The translations under genes were made by a program, and so were the position numbers. A stretch of DNA of 64,000 nucleotides from JAWSVE01 sp033852115 (GTDB taxonomy: Bacteria > Pseudomonadota > Gammaproteobacteria > Pseudomonadales > Cellvibrionaceae), in contig JAWSVE010000002.1 of NCBI GenBank assembly GCA_033852115.1, forward strand, positions 62,001 through 126,000. The letters run 5' to 3'. Of this stretch, positions 63,173-64,000 are shown piece by piece. Below the pieces are notes generated by a model. That model did not search any database, was not told where the DNA came from, and saw only the letters and a program-made list of their open reading frames with translations. Positions within the stretch are counted from its first letter, which is position 1; each line of letters opens with the position of its first letter.

Positions 63173-64000
63173 ATGGGCAGTAGTATCAAAAGGGCAGCAT
63201 TCACGCTGCTATTTACATCAATAGGAACACATGCGGCAACACCGGCTGACATTGAAGAACGGTTAGACCAGCTTGCCAAGCAAAATGAGTCGTTAAAAGA
63301 ACGGGTAGCACAACTGGAAGAAGCTGGACCGTCACCAGCGGATAAAAAGCCTGCTAAAAGCGAACAAGGTATCGTCCACACTAATCATAGCTATAGCTAC
63401 GACATTCTAGACCCCACAACAAACATAACGCGAAGACAAGAATTGATTCTTAGTCAGAAGAAAGAGAGCGGCATCGGTTCCAATGCGCTATATCTTTCAG
63501 GTGCTGTAACGCCTATTGCGGATTACCAAAAAAGTAATACGGAGAGTAAATTTGGATACTTAATGCGTCATCCCACAGAAAACAACCAACGGACTAAAAC
63601 AGTATCTGAGGCTGTCATTCACTCCGCACAGATCGCTTTAACAGCAACGGTTGGTGATTGGGTTACAACTTACGTTGAAATACTCTACGATCCTCAGCAA
63701 AGTTTTGGCTCTGGTACCTTGACTGACTTAAACCGCAACCAAGTGCAAGTGCGCCGCGGCTATGTGCTGTTGGGTGACCTTGAGGCGACGCCTGTCTATG
63801 CATCATTAGGTAAAATGGATGTGCCATTTGGCTTAATGGATACCGTAAATCCATTTACTGCATCAACAGTTTGGCACGCGTTCGGCGGCCTAGCATACGG
63901 CCTAAATACGGGTATAAAAACAGATAGCTTCTCGTTGCGGTTAATGGGTATACAAGGTGGAGCACAATTTCGTGCTGCCAACGTACCTGTCGACAACAGC
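63173..64000 (+). CDS. Outer-membrane porin-like protein, LbtU type (3' part outside window)
   Basis: The frame starts at ATG 63173 (AAGGG seven bases upstream) and is open to the window end, giving 276 residues. A signal peptide (MGSSIKRAAFTLLFTSIGTHA) is followed by a coiled-coil stretch (PADIEERLDQLAKQNESLKE) and then by beta-strand-like sequence with YVEILYDPQQ and VYASLGKMDVPFGL. Coiled-coil plus barrel is the layout of trimeric porins and of the LbtU-type siderophore porins of Legionella, which I recognise only from pattern. The substrate is unknown. Confidence 0.75.
   Translation, partial: MGSSIKRAAFTLLFTSIGTHAATPADIEERLDQLAKQNESLKERVAQLEEAGPSPADKKPAKSEQGIVHTNHSYSYDILDPTTNITRRQELILSQKKESGIGSNALYLSGAVTPIADYQKSNTESKFGYLMRHPTENNQRTKTVSEAVIHSAQIALTATVGDWVTTYVEILYDPQQSFGSGTLTDLNRNQVQVRRGYVLLGDLEATPVYASLGKMDVPFGLMDTVNPFTASTVWHAFGGLAYGLNTGIKTDSFSLRLMGIQGGAQFRAANVPVDNS

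Noticed and set aside
1..64000. CRISPR arrays, rRNA or tRNA genes, insertion sequences
   Set aside because: I scanned the gene-free gaps by eye and saw no regularly spaced repeats, tRNA cloverleaf, transposase or terminal inverted repeats; a dedicated tRNA or repeat search was not possible.

Overview
The window looks like chromosomal DNA of a free-living, aerobic, probably marine gammaproteobacterium related to Pseudomonas and the Cellvibrionales. Several Pseudomonas-type neighbourhoods are kept: def-fmt-rsmB-trkA, LysM-dprA, tsaC-hemF-aroE, prlC-yheV, the coxB-coxA-ctaG-coxC-surf1-cyoE-SCO block, zur-znuCB/znuA, and polA-engB-cytochrome c4-dsbA-diguanylate cyclase. I could not search databases; taxonomy and family names come from recognition of motifs and gene order.

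Layout. 1-3.4 kb (minus): trkA (cut by the window edge), rsmB, fmt, def. 3.7-9.1 kb (plus): LysM protein, dprA, purE, tsaC, hemF, aroE. 9.0-14.7 kb: a Cache chemoreceptor, a gamma-carbonic-anhydrase-like protein, prlC, yheV and an unknown 232-aa protein. 15.3-23.1 kb: a caa3-type cytochrome c oxidase with its assembly factors (ctaG, SURF1, a thioredoxin-like protein, cyoE, SCO), notably without ctaA. 23.1-40.4 kb: an accessory cluster. 40.5-44.1 kb: zinc uptake and its regulator Zur. 44.7-54 kb: polA, a structured polA-engB gap with two strong terminators, engB, cytochrome c4, two tandem DsbA-like proteins, a diguanylate cyclase, a receiver protein and a c5-type cytochrome. 54-64 kb: mercaptopyruvate sulfurtransferase, DinB-like, lipoprotein esterase, MgtC-like, cupin, VOC, a Tat-exported DapA-fold protein, a PAS-GAF-GGDEF protein and the start of a porin-like gene.

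The most interesting region is 23.9-40.4 kb. An AraC-type regulator sits beside two divergent gene sets. The minus set encodes a fatty-acid-desaturase-like protein, a ferritin-fold diiron protein with all six expected ligands, a second desaturase/hydroxylase-like membrane protein with unusual histidine boxes, and a ferredoxin-reductase fused to a 2Fe-2S domain that could feed them electrons. The plus set encodes a fatty acyl-AMP ligase, a free acyl carrier protein, a fusion of a class-III aminotransferase with a cyanobacterial-type acyl-ACP reductase (catalytic Cys apparently kept), a Baeyer-Villiger-type flavin monooxygenase, an RND/MMPL transporter and a periplasmic LolA-like protein; a beta-barrel-like protein converges on it. 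The simplest reading is: activate a fatty acid, load it on ACP, desaturate or oxidise it, release it as an aldehyde, transaminate it to a long-chain amine, oxidise it further, and export it. The logic resembles fatty-amine formation by the tambjamine TamA/TamT/TamH enzymes, but no pyrrole or prodiginine genes are present, so the product is likely different and possibly undescribed.
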